NCBI RefSeq assembly: GCF_013009555.1 | Contig: NZ_CP046176.1 | Location: 5,363,501-5,427,500 of the forward strand | Length of the DNA: 64,000 nucleotides | Source of the DNA: Phocaeicola dorei | GTDB lineage: Bacteria > Bacteroidota > Bacteroidia > Bacteroidales > Bacteroidaceae | Direction of reading: 5' to 3' | Shown here: piece after piece, positions 55,259 through 63,971 of the stretch | Layout of the letters: every line of letters starts with the position of its first letter | How positions within the stretch are numbered: position 1 is the stretch's first letter | The notes under the pieces: model-generated | Seen by the model: the letters and a program-made list of their open reading frames with translations, nothing else | What the model was told of the DNA's origin: nothing | The model's database searches: none | Program-made: the position numbers and the translations under genes

Positions 55259-56422
55259 ATGGTGTTGACAAAGGAACAACTTTCCGAATTAATATGCAAA
55301 CATTCGGAGCGGGAAAATGGCCTGCAGGATCTGTTGGAGATCCTATTGGAGAGTATGATGGTCTCGGAGCGCCGGGAATATCTCCGGGAAAACTCCGCAT
55401 CAGGAAATAAATGCAACGGTTTCCGTCCGGGGCATAGTTACGGTCATGGTCGTACACTGACGTTCCGGATACCACGAGATCGCTACGGGAATTTTCATCC
55501 CCGGATTCTGGCGATCCTGCGCCATCAGGAGGATGAATGCGAACGCCTTGCCGGAACGCTGTATACGAAAGGTCTTACGCAGGAACAGGTCGGCGAGGTA
55601 TTCCAGGATATCTATGGCGAGCACTACAGCAAGGCGAGTATTTCGCGGATGCTGGACTACCTTCGTGAAGATGTTTCGCAATGGCTCACGCGCTCTCTGG
55701 AGGCTTATTACCCCATCGTCTTCATCGATTGCGTACACATGAAGATTCACCGCAAGCGGAGCGTAGAAACAGAAGCTTTCTATGTGGTGCTAGCTGTGCG
55801 TGAAGACAAGCGGCGTGAAGTGCTGGGGATCTTCAATAAGCCCACGGAGAGCGCCCTGGGCTGGGGCGAGATACTCACAGAGCTACATGAACGAGGTGTT
55901 CGGAAGATTGGCCTGGTGTGTGCCGATGGGCTGAAGGGTCTGGAGGATGTCATCAGTGCGGTCTTTCCCGGGACGCCGCTGCAACGCTGCACGACGCATC
56001 TGAAACGCAATCTGCTGAGCTGCGTGCGCAACGGCGACAAGGGAGATCTGGCCGAGGATCTGCGGCAGGTCTTCCGTACAGGGGATCGCAGCTATACGGT
56101 GGAGAGGGCCTGGGAACAATGGCAGAGACTCTGTAAGAAATGGGGACAGGATTATCGCAGTTTTCGACGACGGGCGGAGGATCCAGCCTACAAAGCCTAC
56201 TTCACCTATCTGAACTACGAGGCAAGGATTCAGTCGATGATCTACACGACGAACTGGATCGAGCGTCTGCAGAAGGATTTTCGACGGGTTACACGCATGC
56301 GGGGAGCTATGCCCAACGAGGAGTCGGTTCTGTTGCTGATGGGCAAAACGGCCATGGATAAGAAATCCTATCTGAGGCCGGTGCCGCGGATCGACCTGGA
56401 TCGGGAATTATTCCCCGAATGA
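55259..56422 (+). CDS. IS256-family transposase
   Basis: A 387-aa DDE transposase of the MULE/IS256 type: IVFIDCVHMKI (first Asp), IGLVCADGLKGLEDVI (second Asp), CTTHLKRNLL and TTNWIERLQKDFRRVTRMRG (catalytic Glu and the family signature). Base composition is higher in G+C than the surrounding element, consistent with a recent arrival. The frame is intact, so it is likely active. Confidence 0.93.
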   Translation: MVLTKEQLSELICKHSERENGLQDLLEILLESMMVSERREYLRENSASGNKCNGFRPGHSYGHGRTLTFRIPRDRYGNFHPRILAILRHQEDECERLAGTLYTKGLTQEQVGEVFQDIYGEHYSKASISRMLDYLREDVSQWLTRSLEAYYPIVFIDCVHMKIHRKRSVETEAFYVVLAVREDKRREVLGIFNKPTESALGWGEILTELHERGVRKIGLVCADGLKGLEDVISAVFPGTPLQRCTTHLKRNLLSCVRNGDKGDLAEDLRQVFRTGDRSYTVERAWEQWQRLCKKWGQDYRSFRRRAEDPAYKAYFTYLNYEARIQSMIYTTNWIERLQKDFRRVTRMRGAMPNEESVLLLMGKTAMDKKSYLRPVPRIDLDRELFPE

Positions 56423-56441
56423 AGACTATAACACAAAAATA

Positions 56442-56469
56442 AGAACAACACGCCGCGGCGTGTTGTTCT
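56442..56469 (+). terminator. Perfect palindrome after the transposase gene
   Basis: A 28-bp perfect palindrome, AGAACAACACGCC paired with GGCGTGTTGTTCT, 20 bp after the stop. It is probably a terminator that insulates the transposase. Confidence 0.6.
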
Positions 56470-56737
56470 AAACCAAGAATCGCTATATTTGCATATCTGA
56501 AGAATCTGAAGGCGCCTGCCCAGACACACTTTTTGAAACACTACCTGTGAAATTGAACTCTACTATGACTCGGCTCCACACTCATTCGGATTCCGACAGG
56601 TATATCCCGATGGCAGAACGGGTATTGTTGGAGGCTTGCTCTATCACGGAAAGCCCGATCAATCATTTGCCGTATTGATGGAGCCGATGCACGGGTGGAG
56701 CATACACACATAGGAACTGCTAATTCCTATAAATGAG

Positions 56738-56782
56738 AAAGCCAACTTAGGTCTGTATATGCAGGCTTAAGTTGGCTTTTTT
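56738..56782. terminator. Strong intrinsic terminator
   Basis: AAAGCCAACTTA pairs with TAAGTTGGCTTT, followed by TTTTTT. It ends the rightward DUF4120 operon and also lies at the 3' end of the leftward HNH gene. Confidence 0.8.
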
Positions 56783-56788
56783 GCATTA

Positions 56789-57907
56789 TTAAATTTGAGA
56801 TGACAACTTATTTTCTACAAATTTCATAATCTCATCTCCTATTTCAGAAATCATTTCTTCCGTTATAACGCATCCGTCAGGATATTTCCCAAATGCTTTT
56901 TCTATGGTTTTTGATAATTCTTCATGATCCTTTCTTCTTTGCCATATATTCATAACCCTATCACATCTTTCTTCAATGTATGGCAAATTTTTCACATATT
57001 CATCATATGGTTGTTCTCTAAAAACATTAAGTTCTTCAAGAGTAAGAGGTAATGAAAAAGTTCGAGTTATTTCACAACCTTCTACTGTATCATATGTATA
57101 TGTTTCATTTATATCATCTCCGTGATAGTTTGAATCTAAAACTACAATATAAATGAATATACCATAGTATTCCATCATAGCATATAATAATGCTGTATCT
57201 TTACTTCCTTCTATATGAATCATATGAGTTACCTCTTCTTTGGTATCATCATATGGAAGTTTCTTGAAATGATGAAGATACAAGACTTCTTTGGCATCCT
57301 TTTCTCCTACTATATAAGGAATTAAATGTTTTATTCGAGGAGTATCTTGAGTTTTAAACAAATAATAATTTACAGCAGATTTTATAATACTAGGGAATGC
57401 TTCTTGCGAAATACAATTTCGTTTATGAAGGATCGGCTTATGTTCAACAGTGACAGCCTTCTCAATAAGTTTATCTGCTTCTTCTTGAGAGATTGTTCCC
57501 TCTCTAATTAGACCATTAAGAATTCCCTTTAACTCTTTTTCATTGCGAGCAGTTATATGTATGCTGATATTACCTTGATTTTCTTCTTTATCCACATATG
57601 GGCGTCTTAATTCTATTTTTTCTCCAGCGTTATAAACTGCAACTTCACGACCTTCATCATCTAACATAATTTGTTTATGCGGATTCTTGCGTACTTTTTT
57701 CACTTTCAACATATCTGTATAAAAGGATAAATCTTCTGCCAATTTTGCATCCGCGGTGTCTCCTAATGTATTATTACATCTTTTACACAAAAGTTTATTT
57801 GAATGTAAATGTCCTCCAATAGCATTTAGTATAATATGCTCATCTGAATTATTGGTATCAGTAAGTTCTTCATCACATATGTAACAATAATATTTGATTT
57901 CTTCCAT
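56789..57907 (-). CDS. HNH-nuclease-like protein (372 aa)
   Basis: The N-terminal 60 residues form a zinc-dependent HNH_5-type fold: CYICDEEL, then NSDEHIILNAIGGHL with the conserved His, then LLCKRCNNTLGD. The remaining 300 residues are mixed alpha/beta and unfamiliar. HNH proteins of this form occur in restriction and defence modules as well as with other cargo. The gene is AT-rich and lies with a small upstream gene as a two-gene operon between the conjugative element's DUF4120 gene and the Firmicutes-type insertion. Confidence 0.78.
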   Translation of the reverse strand: MEEIKYYCYICDEELTDTNNSDEHIILNAIGGHLHSNKLLCKRCNNTLGDTADAKLAEDLSFYTDMLKVKKVRKNPHKQIMLDDEGREVAVYNAGEKIELRRPYVDKEENQGNISIHITARNEKELKGILNGLIREGTISQEEADKLIEKAVTVEHKPILHKRNCISQEAFPSIIKSAVNYYLFKTQDTPRIKHLIPYIVGEKDAKEVLYLHHFKKLPYDDTKEEVTHMIHIEGSKDTALLYAMMEYYGIFIYIVVLDSNYHGDDINETYTYDTVEGCEITRTFSLPLTLEELNVFREQPYDEYVKNLPYIEERCDRVMNIWQRRKDHEELSKTIEKAFGKYPDGCVITEEMISEIGDEIMKFVENKLSSQI

Positions 57908-57914
57908 AGCCTTT

Positions 57915-58139
57915 TTATTTATTAGTTAGCACACTCCAAGGTGAATCTGATAGTAATTTATCAAGCATATCTTCTTCCAATATTTGAGAAATTGTAGAGC
58001 CAGAAACAGCAAAATCATCCAATATATTATTAGAATCTAATTTATCTACTGAAAGACCTTTCCATTCTCGTTTCCAAACTTCACTCCAGTCTTCTTCAAT
58101 ATCTCCAGTATAATGATTTACAAAAGGGGTGAATTCCAT
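57915..58139 (-). CDS. Hypothetical small protein upstream of HNH gene (74 aa)
   Basis: An acidic 74-aa protein starting MEFTPFVNHYTGDIEEDW, 7 bp before the HNH gene. No family is recognised. Its position makes it a candidate regulator or immunity partner of the HNH protein. The Firmicutes-type element ends about 60 bp upstream, so its original promoter may have been displaced. Confidence 0.55.
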   Translation of the reverse strand: MEFTPFVNHYTGDIEEDWSEVWKREWKGLSVDKLDSNNILDDFAVSGSTISQILEEDMLDKLLSDSPWSVLTNK

Positions 58140-58233
58140 ATCAAATCTTACAACTAAATCGTTTAAACAATTATAAAGTACAGTTTACAAGGGACTACAC
58201 AGGGTAACGGTCTGACGGGAGGATTACCGCCCG

Positions 58234-59745
58234 TCAGATTTTCCATGTAATGTTCAAGCTGTCGCTTGTGGCGGCAACGGTGGTAATCATCAAATCCACC
58301 ACCCGCCGCTTGTCGTCAAAGGATACATCGTCCCATGTGTCGAGGTAGCCGGAAATCTGGTTGACCTGTCCCGGGCTGATGGTTTCCACCGTCAGCTCGG
58401 CTATCTGCTTCACAAGTTCCTGCTTGCGCCCGTCCAGTTCCGCTATCTTCACATTCACATAGGAGAGCAGGACATTGTTCGCGCCCGTCAGACTGTCCAC
58501 CAGCTTTTCAATCTCGCTGTCCACATGGAGAAGCTCTACTTGCAGGGCGGCGATTTTGGGATTGGCCTTTGCCGCTTTCTTCCTGCCCGTCAGCGTCTTG
58601 TGCTTTTCCAGCTTCTTCACCATCTGCTGGTAAACCACCGCTTCCAGTTCGGAAGTGATGATTTTCCCACAGCCCGGACAGCTTTTATTGTCCAGCCGTT
58701 TCGTACAGCGGAGATATTGCCTGCCGGACGGATTGAAGATACTCATAAGCGCATATCCGCAGTTCCCGCACTTGATTTTCCCCGCCAGCCATGTGTGGGT
58801 GGCTTTTCGGGCGGACTGGATTTTCATGTTGTTCATCAGCTTCTTGCGGCAAGCCAGCCATATATCCGCCGGAACAATGCCCTCATGGGGAGCCAGCACC
58901 AGCATTTGGTCTTTCAAGTCGTTTTTCTTGCTGGGCTTCACATCCCGCCCCTGATACAGATAACAGCCGTTTGTCCCCGTAAAGTCGGCGGCGTCATTGA
59001 CGATAACCGTACCCTGGCTTTTGAAAAATTCGTACACATCCAAGTCCGCCTGCACATAGACGGGATTGCGTAACATCTGCGCCAGTGTGGGGCGTATCAG
59101 TTCCTTGCCGTAGAACAAAATCCCCTGTTCGGCAAAGTACCGGGTAATGTCCCCGTAAGAGGTTGTGGGCTGGGCGTACATCTCAAATATCAGCCGGATA
59201 TTGGCCGCTTCGTCCGGGTTTACCACCAGCTTCTTTGTGTTGATACCGTCCATTTTGATAGGCTCGGTGTGGAAGCCGTAAGGGGCTTTCCCGCCCATCT
59301 TGAAGCCCCGCTGACTGCGGGAGTAGTAAGCGTCTGTCACCCGCTTCTGTATCGTTTCCCGTTCAAGCTGGGCGAACACGATACAGATATTCAGCATAGC
59401 CCGCCCCATCGGGGTGGAGGTATCAAACTTCTCCGTAGAGGACACAAACTCCACATCGTACTGCTGGAACAGTTCCATCATGTTGGCAAAGTCCAGAATG
59501 GAACGGCTGATACGGTCAAGTTTGTAAACAATGACCTTTGCAATCAAGCCCCGCTTAATATCCCGCACCAGTTCCTGAAACTTCGGGCGGTCTGTGTTCT
59601 TGCCGCTGTACCCTTTGTCTGTGTATTCCTTACAGTTCCCGCCTTTCAATTCGTATTTGCAAAACTCAATCTGGCTTTCAATGGAAATGCTGTCCTTTTT
59701 GTCTACCGATTGCCTTGCATAGATCGCGTCTATCCTGTTATTCAT
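58234..59745 (-). CDS. Large serine recombinase (TnpX/Tn4451-like)
   Basis: A 503-aa recombinase. The N-terminal resolvase domain has the nucleophile in IYARQSVDKKDSISIESQ (Ser13) and conserved YKLDRISRSILDF. A recombinase domain follows, then a zinc ribbon (KCGNCGYAL ... CTKRLDNKSCPGCG) and a coiled coil. MNNRIDAI at 59745 is the start; the frame's extension to 59820 is upstream sequence. The codons and composition are Firmicutes-like. It should catalyse integration and excision of the right-hand element. Confidence 0.92.
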   Translation of the reverse strand: MNNRIDAIYARQSVDKKDSISIESQIEFCKYELKGGNCKEYTDKGYSGKNTDRPKFQELVRDIKRGLIAKVIVYKLDRISRSILDFANMMELFQQYDVEFVSSTEKFDTSTPMGRAMLNICIVFAQLERETIQKRVTDAYYSRSQRGFKMGGKAPYGFHTEPIKMDGINTKKLVVNPDEAANIRLIFEMYAQPTTSYGDITRYFAEQGILFYGKELIRPTLAQMLRNPVYVQADLDVYEFFKSQGTVIVNDAADFTGTNGCYLYQGRDVKPSKKNDLKDQMLVLAPHEGIVPADIWLACRKKLMNNMKIQSARKATHTWLAGKIKCGNCGYALMSIFNPSGRQYLRCTKRLDNKSCPGCGKIITSELEAVVYQQMVKKLEKHKTLTGRKKAAKANPKIAALQVELLHVDSEIEKLVDSLTGANNVLLSYVNVKIAELDGRKQELVKQIAELTVETISPGQVNQISGYLDTWDDVSFDDKRRVVDLMITTVAATSDSLNITWKI

Positions 59746-59835
59746 TTTGTCGCTCCTTTTCTTAAAAAGAAACGGAGCTGCTGACAGTTCTATTATACCG
59801 CCAGCAGCCCCGCAAATCAACGATGGCTTCGGGAT

Positions 59836-60051
59836 TTATGCCCCGGCTTCCTCTTTCTGCCGCTTATCGGCATATTTGCGGAACACCTCATAAAGCTGCT
59901 GCTCCAGTTCCCGGCGTTTGGTCGCTTCCTGCTCCGGCGTGAACACCGGGGAGAGGTTTTCCAGCGTGATTTCCTTTCCCTGAAAAGTCACGACTTCTGT
60001 TTCCTTTTTGTATCTGATATTGTTACTTATAAAATCACCTTTCCTTTCCAT
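59836..60051 (-). CDS. Hypothetical element protein (71 aa)
   Basis: A 71-aa helical protein starting MERKGDFISNNIRYKK, with the start overlapping the relaxase stop by 17 bp, so it is translationally coupled to mob. It lies between the relaxase and recombinase genes. No function is recognised; small proteins of this kind are common in Clostridia mobile elements. Confidence 0.7.
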   Translation of the reverse strand: MERKGDFISNNIRYKKETEVVTFQGKEITLENLSPVFTPEQEATKRRELEQQLYEVFRKYADKRQKEEAGA

Positions 60052-60979
60052 ACTGCCGCTGCTGCCGTTTCAGTTCCGCCAGTATATCCGGCGGGATACG
60101 GTCAACCAGCCTTTGCATATCGTGCAGTTCGCTTTCCAGCTTTGCCCGCTCCATGCGGTCTTTGATTTTGCCGCTCTCGCTGGCTCTGGCTCGTGCTTCC
60201 AGCTTCTCATTTTCTGCCAGCAGGTCATTGATTGTGACCTTGTACTTTTTCAACTGCCCGGAGAAATTCTCCATCTGCGGGAACCACTTTTTCAGCATGG
60301 AGAGGGCTTCCTCTTTTTTCTTTCCGGCGTTCAGCGGGTTAATGCCGTCCAGTGTGGCTTCAATGGCTCTTGCCTGCCGGGAGAGGGAAACCGCCTGTTT
60401 GAAAAGCCGGGTGGGGATATGCTTCCGGCCTGTCTTGCTGGCGCTTTCCCCACGCTCCAAGTCGGGATATTTCTCCACCATGTAGGCGTGAAAATCATCC
60501 TGCCACTTCGTCAGGTTTGCCCGGTTGCCGATAATCTCCTTAGCGCACAGGCGGTTGTCCTTTGTCAGCGGAACAAAGGTCAAATGCAGGTGGGGCGTTT
60601 TCTCGTCCATGTGTACCACCGCCGACACGATATTTTCCCGCCCTACCCGGTGGGTGAGGAAATCCGCCGCCCTCTGGAAAAACGCCTGTATCTCCTTTGG
60701 GGATTTCCCCTTGAAAAACTCCGGGCTGGCGGTTATCAGCGTATCGACAAACCGTGTGCTGTCCTTGCGGGTTCGGCACCCGGCCTGCTCAATCCGGCTC
60801 TGAATGAAGTGGTAATAGCGTCCCTCCGGCTTGACGATATGGAAGTTGTATTTGCTCCGGCTGGTGTCAATATCAGGGTTGCTGGCGTATTGGTCTTTCT
60901 GCCGTTCGTGATGGGCTTCCAGCGGCCTTGCCGGGTTGCCCTTGTGCTTCTCAAAACGCAAAATTGCGTGCTGTGCCAT
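60035..60979 (-). CDS. mob: MobV/Pre-type relaxase
   Basis: A 314-aa relaxase. The N-terminus MAQHAILRFEKHKGNPARPLEAHHER matches the MobV/Pre family, and AVVHMDEKTPHLHLTFVPL near residue 140 holds the metal-binding His triad. The C-terminal half is a coiled coil. It makes the element mobilizable by a helper system, for which the surrounding conjugative element could serve. The origin-like inverted repeats lie immediately upstream. Confidence 0.9.
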   Translation of the reverse strand: MAQHAILRFEKHKGNPARPLEAHHERQKDQYASNPDIDTSRSKYNFHIVKPEGRYYHFIQSRIEQAGCRTRKDSTRFVDTLITASPEFFKGKSPKEIQAFFQRAADFLTHRVGRENIVSAVVHMDEKTPHLHLTFVPLTKDNRLCAKEIIGNRANLTKWQDDFHAYMVEKYPDLERGESASKTGRKHIPTRLFKQAVSLSRQARAIEATLDGINPLNAGKKKEEALSMLKKWFPQMENFSGQLKKYKVTINDLLAENEKLEARARASESGKIKDRMERAKLESELHDMQRLVDRIPPDILAELKRQQRQYGKER

Positions 60980-60992
60980 TCTGCTCCTTTCC

Positions 60993-61064
60993 CCATTCCT
61001 TTCCTATCCGGGGTTTTCCACAGGGAAAATCCCGCAGAAAATAGCTCGGATAGGATTGGAATGG
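60993..61064. other. Nested inverted repeats upstream of mob, candidate oriT
   Basis: An outer 18-bp repeat (CCATTCC...CTATCCG with CGGATAGG...GGAATGG, two mismatches) encloses an inner one (GGGGTTTTCC with GGAAAATCCC). Placement 14 bp before the relaxase start is typical of MobV origins. Confidence 0.6.
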
Positions 61065-61162
61065 ATAGAATATAAATCAATCTTTTTAATCTTTGTATTT
61101 CTATATACCGTCCGGTTTTCGTACTTCTCAGGAGTGATTTCCGTACTTCATGGGTACGGTTT

Positions 61163-61558
61163 TCAGCCCTCCGGCGTACCAGAACGGGATTTCTTGAAGT
61201 CGGTGTTCGGAACCGCTTCATAGGATTTTGGGAAAATGCGGTTGGGTTTTCCACAGCCCTGCTTCTGGATCTCCACCAGTCCGGCATATTGCAGTTCCCG
61301 CATGGTATTTACCGCTTTCTGCCGCCCACAGCGGAGCAGGTCAACTACCTCGCAGATGGGATAGTACAGGTAAATCCGCCCGTACTCGTCCGCCCACCCA
61401 TTCTTGCGGGATAACTCTGTCCGGCGCAGGATAAAGGCGTACAACACCTTTGCCTCGTTGGACAGGGGCTTGAATGTAGGGGCTTCAAAGAGAAAATTCG
61501 GGAGCCGGGTGAAGCTGAACGCCTGTTCCGGCTGGTGAATGTAAATCGTGTTTGTCAT
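61163..61558 (-). CDS. RepA-like replication initiator, short form
   Basis: A 131-aa protein with a winged-helix pattern (LSNEAKVLYAFILRRTELSR, YYPICEVVDLLRCGRQKAVNTMRELQYAGLVEIQ), as in the N-terminal domain of RepA_N initiators of Firmicutes plasmids and ICEs. Full initiators are usually much longer, so this may be a short regulator form or a truncated copy. Confidence 0.75.
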   Translation of the reverse strand: MTNTIYIHQPEQAFSFTRLPNFLFEAPTFKPLSNEAKVLYAFILRRTELSRKNGWADEYGRIYLYYPICEVVDLLRCGRQKAVNTMRELQYAGLVEIQKQGCGKPNRIFPKSYEAVPNTDFKKSRSGTPEG

Positions 61559-61668
61559 ATCGTGTTTTGTGGACGGTTAGAAGCCCGTTTTCCGGGGCGG
61601 GCGATACTTTATACCACCTGCCCCGGTTTGGGGCCTGCGAAGCCTTATAAATCAAGGCTTTTCCGCTC

Positions 61669-62082
61669 CTAACTGTCCACAGCAGACCTCCTTTTCCGTT
61701 CACTTTCTGTTTTCTGCCGCCTGTGAACTCTGGCGGCGCAGTCCGGGCAGTATTTAGCCCGGTTGGATTTGGGGACGAACACGCCGCCGCAAACCGCACA
61801 GCGTTTCATGTCCTTATCCCGGAAAATCTCCGCTTTCAGCGTCCCGTCCAGCGGCAAGACCGCCCAGCGGAACCACTTACAGCAGACCGAGAAAGAAACC
61901 GTCTGCGGGCAGGTGCAGGCGTCCCCATCGTCAAGGACAATGCAGTTGCCGTCCTCACAGCAACAGCACTCCCGGCGTATCAGGCTGGCCGCCTGTTTCT
62001 TCTGCGCCGGTGTCATGCGGTAAAGGGAACCGTCCGGCCTGCGTTCCAGCGGCGGCAAGTCTTTATAGGGGTTATCTCTCAT
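61669..62082 (-). CDS. Cysteine-rich VLP-type protein
   Basis: A 137-aa protein with nine or more cysteines in two clusters (RRECCCCEDGNCIVL ... CTCPQTVSFSVCCKWF and CAVCGGVFVPKSNRAKYCPDC). It resembles the cysteine-rich VLP proteins of Clostridia mobile elements; the second cluster looks like a zinc ribbon. The start MRDNPYKDLPPLE at 62082 is preferred over a basic extension. Role unknown. Confidence 0.78.
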   Translation of the reverse strand: MRDNPYKDLPPLERRPDGSLYRMTPAQKKQAASLIRRECCCCEDGNCIVLDDGDACTCPQTVSFSVCCKWFRWAVLPLDGTLKAEIFRDKDMKRCAVCGGVFVPKSNRAKYCPDCAARVHRRQKTESERKRRSAVDS

Positions 62083-62209
62083 GCGTTCCCTCCATTTTGC
62101 TTTCCATTGCCGTTCTCCCCGAAAAGGTTTCCTGCCTCGTCGTCGCAAGCTGCGTATCGCTCGTTTCGCCGCAAGCGGCAAAACTCACTCGCTCCGCTGC
62201 TCCTCCTCT

Positions 62210-62327
62210 CCCCACAAAGCCATGCGGCTTTGCGGGGGCCCCGACAATAGCGGCGTATTCCGGCGTTGGCACGCTCCCCGCAGCTTCGGGACGTTTTGTC
62301 CCGAAGTGACCTCTGGACAAAGTGTCC
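62210..62327. other. Hairpin cluster in a 470-bp GC-rich noncoding stretch
   Basis: Three hairpins follow each other: CCCCACAAAGCC/GGCTTTGCGGGG (62210-62237), CTTCGGGAC/GTCCCGAAG (62284-62306) and TGGAC/GTCCA (62314-62327). The stretch 62083-62552 has no convincing gene. It may contain promoters for the leftward genes or a replication origin. Confidence 0.5.
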
Positions 62328-62495
62328 AAAAGTCCGGCTCCTGGCGGTGCTTCCCCAGCCGTGGTATTCTCTTTTCGGACGGTCATTCTGTTTTCAAGGT
62401 GCTGTCCATCGATGAACTACCCTAAGTCTACACGAAAAAAATGCAAATCCCGGCTTTTTGCGAGAATTGCATTTTGATGAAGTTTACACTTTGGA

Positions 62496-62525
62496 AATTG
62501 CATTTTTGCAATTATCTTGTATAAT
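62496..62525 (+). promoter_or_regulatory. sigmaA-type promoter and operator of the XRE gene
   Basis: TTGCAT (62498-62503), 16 bp, TATAAT (62520-62525) is a Gram-positive-type promoter, unlike the Bacteroides promoters elsewhere. The palindrome AATTGCA-N4-TGCAATT (62496-62513) overlaps the -35 box and is a likely binding site for the XRE protein. Confidence 0.65.
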
Positions 62526-62552
62526 GGAAGTATGCGGAGGAGGTGCGTGTCT

Positions 62553-63353
62553 ATGGCTTTACCCGGAACACCCGGACAGCGGATTTCCGATTTATGCAAC
62601 GGGAACCACATCACACAAAAGGAACTTGCGGAGAAGATAGGCGTTTCCGCTTCCCAATTGAGCCGCATTGTCAGCGGCGAAACAAGAACGGTAAGCAGTG
62701 ATATTCTCATAGGTGTGGCAAAGGAATTTAAGGTATCGACAGACTACATACTGGGCTTGTCTACCGTGAGCGTCCGTAAAAGTTACGATATTTCTGAATT
62801 AGGCTTGTCAGAGGGGGCCGTGAGGGGGCTTGTGACGGGTGCTGTTGATGTGCAAATCCTCAACCGTCTGTTGGAACACAGGAATTTTCCCAAGCTGATA
62901 GATTTGATACGGATTTATTTTCAGGATACGGCGGCAAAGGGCATAACAGCAAGAAACCAGCTTATCGAGATGGCAACGGCTTCCCTGTCCGACCTGATGA
63001 AAGAACACCCGGAACACCGGGCAGAAGCGAAGCAGGATTTACAGCTTTTGAACGCCCAAAAGATGGGGGAACATGAAGCGGAGATTGAAAAAATCAAAAA
63101 TGTGTTCCTGGCTATCCTGCGGGACATTAAGAAAGACATAGACAACGGGGAACAGCCGGGAGAAGCTGTGACCGCCGCTATGTTCCAAGCCATGCGGGAC
63201 GCACTGGCGGAACAGAAACAAAAACCGCTTTCCATTGACGATGTAACGGCGATGATAGCCGGACAGATTGGACAGCTTGCGCCGATGGACGAGGAAACCG
63301 CCGACCTGTTTCAGCGGTTAGTAAAGAAAATGATTGAACAGGCAGAGAAATAA
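62553..63353 (+). CDS. XRE-family transcriptional regulator
   Basis: A 266-aa protein. Residues 15-65 are a lambda-repressor-like HTH (TQKELAEKIGVSASQLSRIVSGET). The rest is helical, with repeated LLEHRNFPKLIDLIRIYFQD-type segments. A strong GGAGG Shine-Dalgarno sits 7 nt before the ATG at 62553, a Firmicutes feature. It faces away from the mobilization genes and likely represses its own promoter. Confidence 0.88.
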   Translation: MALPGTPGQRISDLCNGNHITQKELAEKIGVSASQLSRIVSGETRTVSSDILIGVAKEFKVSTDYILGLSTVSVRKSYDISELGLSEGAVRGLVTGAVDVQILNRLLEHRNFPKLIDLIRIYFQDTAAKGITARNQLIEMATASLSDLMKEHPEHRAEAKQDLQLLNAQKMGEHEAEIEKIKNVFLAILRDIKKDIDNGEQPGEAVTAAMFQAMRDALAEQKQKPLSIDDVTAMIAGQIGQLAPMDEETADLFQRLVKKMIEQAEK

Positions 63354-63373
63354 ATGTAGGAGAATATTAGAAA

Positions 63374-63568
63374 ATGGGAAAAAGCAACTCGTACTATATG
63401 CAGCTTCATGTAGAAGCACTGTTTACAATGAATGAAAAGAACGAACTTATGACTATAAGGGAACCATGGGACTCCACTTCACAGCCGGCTCCCCGCTTCT
63501 ATTTGACAAGACCACTTTACGAAAAACCACATACTTATTTTCGTGCTGACGTACCGAAAGAATTATGA
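63374..63568 (+). pseudogene. Truncated N-terminal fragment, GNAT-acetyltransferase-like
   Basis: 64 codons, GKSNSYYMQLHVEALFTMNEKNEL ... PAPRFYLTRPLYEKP. The sequence resembles the beginning of certain Firmicutes GNAT N-acetyltransferases, but the catalytic domain is missing. This is probably a gene remnant carried on the element. Confidence 0.5.
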
Positions 63569-63614
63569 TATAATGAGTTATCAACAAATCAAAATTTGTG
63601 GAGGTAAAATATAG

Positions 63615-63971
63615 ATGAATCAAGGAAGAATTATTGTGATTACAGGCTCACCGGGGACAGGAAAAACAACAACTGCGTCAATTGTCGCAAAGGAATCAGA
63701 TATGGATAAATCAGTGCATATGCACACCGATGACTTTTTTCATTACTTAAGCAAAGGCGCAATACCACCACATTTGCCAGAATCCAACGAGCAAAATCTG
63801 GTTGTCATTGAAGCCTTTTTAGAAGCTGCAAAGCGATATGCTCGTGGCGGATATGATGTAATTGTAGATGGGATTGTCGGGCCATGGTTTTTGGAGCCAT
63901 GGAAAGCTCTTGTTCGGGAACATTATGAGGTGCATTATATTATTTTAAGGGCAAGTAAGAAGCTGTTTTGA
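63615..63971 (+). pseudogene. P-loop kinase-like protein, C-terminally truncated
   Basis: 118 residues with Walker A ITGSPGTGKTTTAS at the start, then HMHTDDFFHYL and DVIVDGIVGPWFLEPW. It resembles small nucleotide/antibiotic kinase-like P-loop proteins of Firmicutes (about 170-190 aa). The frame stops abruptly after IILRASK with KLF, where the family continues with a helical lid, suggesting a frameshift or junction at about 63957. An AGGTAAA-type ribosome site precedes the ATG. Confidence 0.55.

Larger units (their letters stand above)
55155..56545 (+). mobile_element. IS256-family insertion sequence
   Basis: 1391 bp bounded by 26-bp imperfect terminal inverted repeats (inner part AAAAGTGTGTCTGG on both ends). 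It is flanked by the 8-bp direct repeat TGTGAAAT at 55147-55154 and 56546-56553. It carries one transposase gene and a terminator. The intact repeats suggest a recent insertion. Confidence 0.9.
55024..56713 (+). pseudogene. DUF4120-family gene split by an IS256-type element
   Basis: The 5' part (55024-55154) encodes MKILCQERYEKAVAYAKEIE up to PCEI, and the 3' part (56554-56713) encodes ELYYDSAPHSFGFRQ through MEPMHGWSIHT. Removing the IS and one copy of the 8-bp repeat TGTGAAAT restores a single 96-codon frame. DUF4120 is a small protein common on Bacteroidales conjugative elements; its role is unknown. The insertion truncates it after about 44 residues. Confidence 0.88.

Noticed and set aside
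57915..58139. Treating the 74-aa gene as truncated by the right-hand element
   Set aside because: It has its own ATG and correct spacing to the HNH gene, so truncation cannot be shown from this sequence.
60008..61075. 355-aa plus-strand ORF antisense to the MobV relaxase
   Set aside because: A GC-rich shadow frame opposite a gene with clear relaxase motifs.
62072..62425. Overlapping ORFs in the GC-rich noncoding stretch
   Set aside because: They overlap on both strands, traverse several hairpins and show no domain or ribosome-binding site.
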